Made by a program: the position numbers and the translations under genes. A stretch of 64,000 nt of DNA from NCBI GenBank assembly GCA_900107365.1, contig FNPS01000007.1, positions 186,001 to 250,000 of the forward strand, given 5' to 3'. Shown piece by piece: positions 63,364 through 64,000 of the stretch (position 1 is its first letter; the number at the start of each line of letters is the position of its first letter). The stretch is from Flavobacterium aquidurense (lineage in GTDB: Bacteria > Bacteroidota > Bacteroidia > Flavobacteriales > Flavobacteriaceae). Under the pieces are notes generated by a model. That model had not been told where the DNA came from. It saw only the letters and a list, made by a program, of their open reading frames with translations, and searched no databases.

Positions 63364-64000
63364 CTATTCTTCAAAAACAGAAAATAACTTGTCCCAATCG
63401 ATATCATTTTTAAACTGAGACAAACCTTTAAACGACTTTACTTTTGAAAGATCTTCAATGGTAAAGTCGTCTTGCATTGCGTACGGTACCAAATTCTCAT
63501 CCTGAAGTTTTATCGCCAGATATTCCTGCTCATATTGCCCCGGAGTTGGTATAAAAAAGGCTTTTTTACCCAATTTTGCTAAATCCATTACCGTTGTATA
63601 ACCAGAACGGCATAGAACAAATTCACTCTCATTAAAAGTTTGTTCCAACTGTTTCGAGTTCATAAAATTGTAATAGGTAACATTTCCGGCTTGCCATTTG
63701 TTTTGTGTTTTTTCTACAATTCCCTGTACAAAAACTACTTTGCCATTAAAGTTTACAATTTCTTTTTGCAATTTTTCATCCAGATACGTACGTTGAGGTT
63801 CTGGCCCGGATAAAATAATCATCAAATCATAAACTTTGGGTGTTTCCTTCTGGCGCATTCTGCTTAACGGACCAATATATTTTAAATTTAGTTCGCTGGT
63901 TTTCAAATGCCCTAAATCACCCGTTAAATTGGTTGCTTCATTTGTATCGGGAACCCAGCATTCGGTATATTTTTTAATAATATGCTGATGACACTTGCTG
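63364..64000 (-). CDS. Glycosyltransferase (UDP-GlcNAc-type family), 5' part outside window
   Basis: The frame continues past the window end; only about the last 211 residues are seen. The upstream visible part includes ECWVPDTNEATNLTGDLGH, then LKYIGPLSRM, and the rest has a GT28-like C-terminal fold: LMIILSGPEPQRT (about 60-72 of the visible part), VTYYNFMNSKQLEQTFNESEFVLCRSGYTTVMDLAKLGKKAFFIPTPGQYEQEYLA, the last being the nucleotide-sugar loop with a GQxEQ block. Likely a cytosolic glycosyltransferase adding a sugar to a lipid or surface precursor; the acceptor is unknown. The TTG at 63906 is not a start because coding extends upstream. It converges on the porin. Confidence 0.8.
   Translation of the reverse strand, partial: SKCHQHIIKKYTECWVPDTNEATNLTGDLGHLKTSELNLKYIGPLSRMRQKETPKVYDLMIILSGPEPQRTYLDEKLQKEIVNFNGKVVFVQGIVEKTQNKWQAGNVTYYNFMNSKQLEQTFNESEFVLCRSGYTTVMDLAKLGKKAFFIPTPGQYEQEYLAIKLQDENLVPYAMQDDFTIEDLSKVKSFKGLSQFKNDIDWDKLFSVFEE

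Overview
The window reads as chromosomal DNA of a Flavobacterium-like member of the Bacteroidota. The grounds are: low GC; promoters of the TTTG-N19-20-TAnnTTTG type (clear before leuS and tyrS) with little Shine-Dalgarno signal; TonB-dependent receptors, DUF5686, DUF4271, DUF4296 and DUF3098 proteins; a type IX secretion (T9SS) sorting domain; and many dispersed AT-rich 'stuttering' intergenic repeats. I see no rRNA, CRISPR array, complete prophage or intact insertion sequence.

Layout. 1-2313: a very AT-rich accessory block with the 3' end of a restriction-like gene, a PD-(D/E)XK nuclease-like gene and abiH (phage abortive infection). 2314-5123: a secreted DUF5694 protein, small membrane proteins, and tRNA-Ala(GGC) followed by two decayed partial copies. 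5229-19613: mostly housekeeping genes (enoyl-CoA hydratase family, queD-like, lpxH, heptaheme lipoprotein, the recJ-MFS-hydrolase operon, rsmI, tdk, rpoN), with an exact 368-bp tandem duplication at 17391-18126. 19745-33473: asnS, an MMPL/RND transporter, an SMR exporter, a LytS/LytTR two-component pair, a CPA2 antiporter, DUF5686, frr, pyrH and a thioredoxin-fold protein. 33474-36645: a pair of micro-ORFs, then the operon ftsX-DUF3098-uppP-truB read on the minus strand. 36950-40732: a compact locus of a ModE-like regulator, a TonB receptor without a carboxypeptidase-like domain, and a sulfite-oxidase-fold lipoprotein that lacks the molybdenum-ligand cysteine. 40860-54871: leuS, a zinc metallopeptidase, an Lrp regulator, hemD, a Dpm1-type glycosyltransferase, dihydroorotase, an NAD-dependent epimerase, an outer-membrane barrel, tyrS and a LuxE-like protein. 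55010-63362: a TonB receptor, a beta-helix surface lipoprotein and a minimal T9SS protein, divergent from a PhoB/PhoR-like two-component system and an OprO/P-type porin. 63364-64000: a truncated glycosyltransferase.

How genes may work together. Two loci look like coherent and perhaps undescribed uptake modules. The first (36950-40732) suggests outer-membrane acquisition of molybdate or a similar oxyanion under a ModE-type regulator. The second (55010-63362) looks like a phosphate-responsive surface system; the receptor and porin upstream regions share TAACA-type repeats in front of a TCTTTGCAC element. The left edge is probably part of a defence island.

The intergenic space is dominated by repeat families. 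These include a hairpin cassette with conserved flanks and a variable stem (2361-2433, 21285-21394), palindromes built on CTGGACTGAAGTCCAG, CCCGATAGCTATCGGG elements, and word-iteration repeats, one of which appears to have entered the leuS reading frame. No database search was possible, so family names rest on motif recognition and remembered family features.
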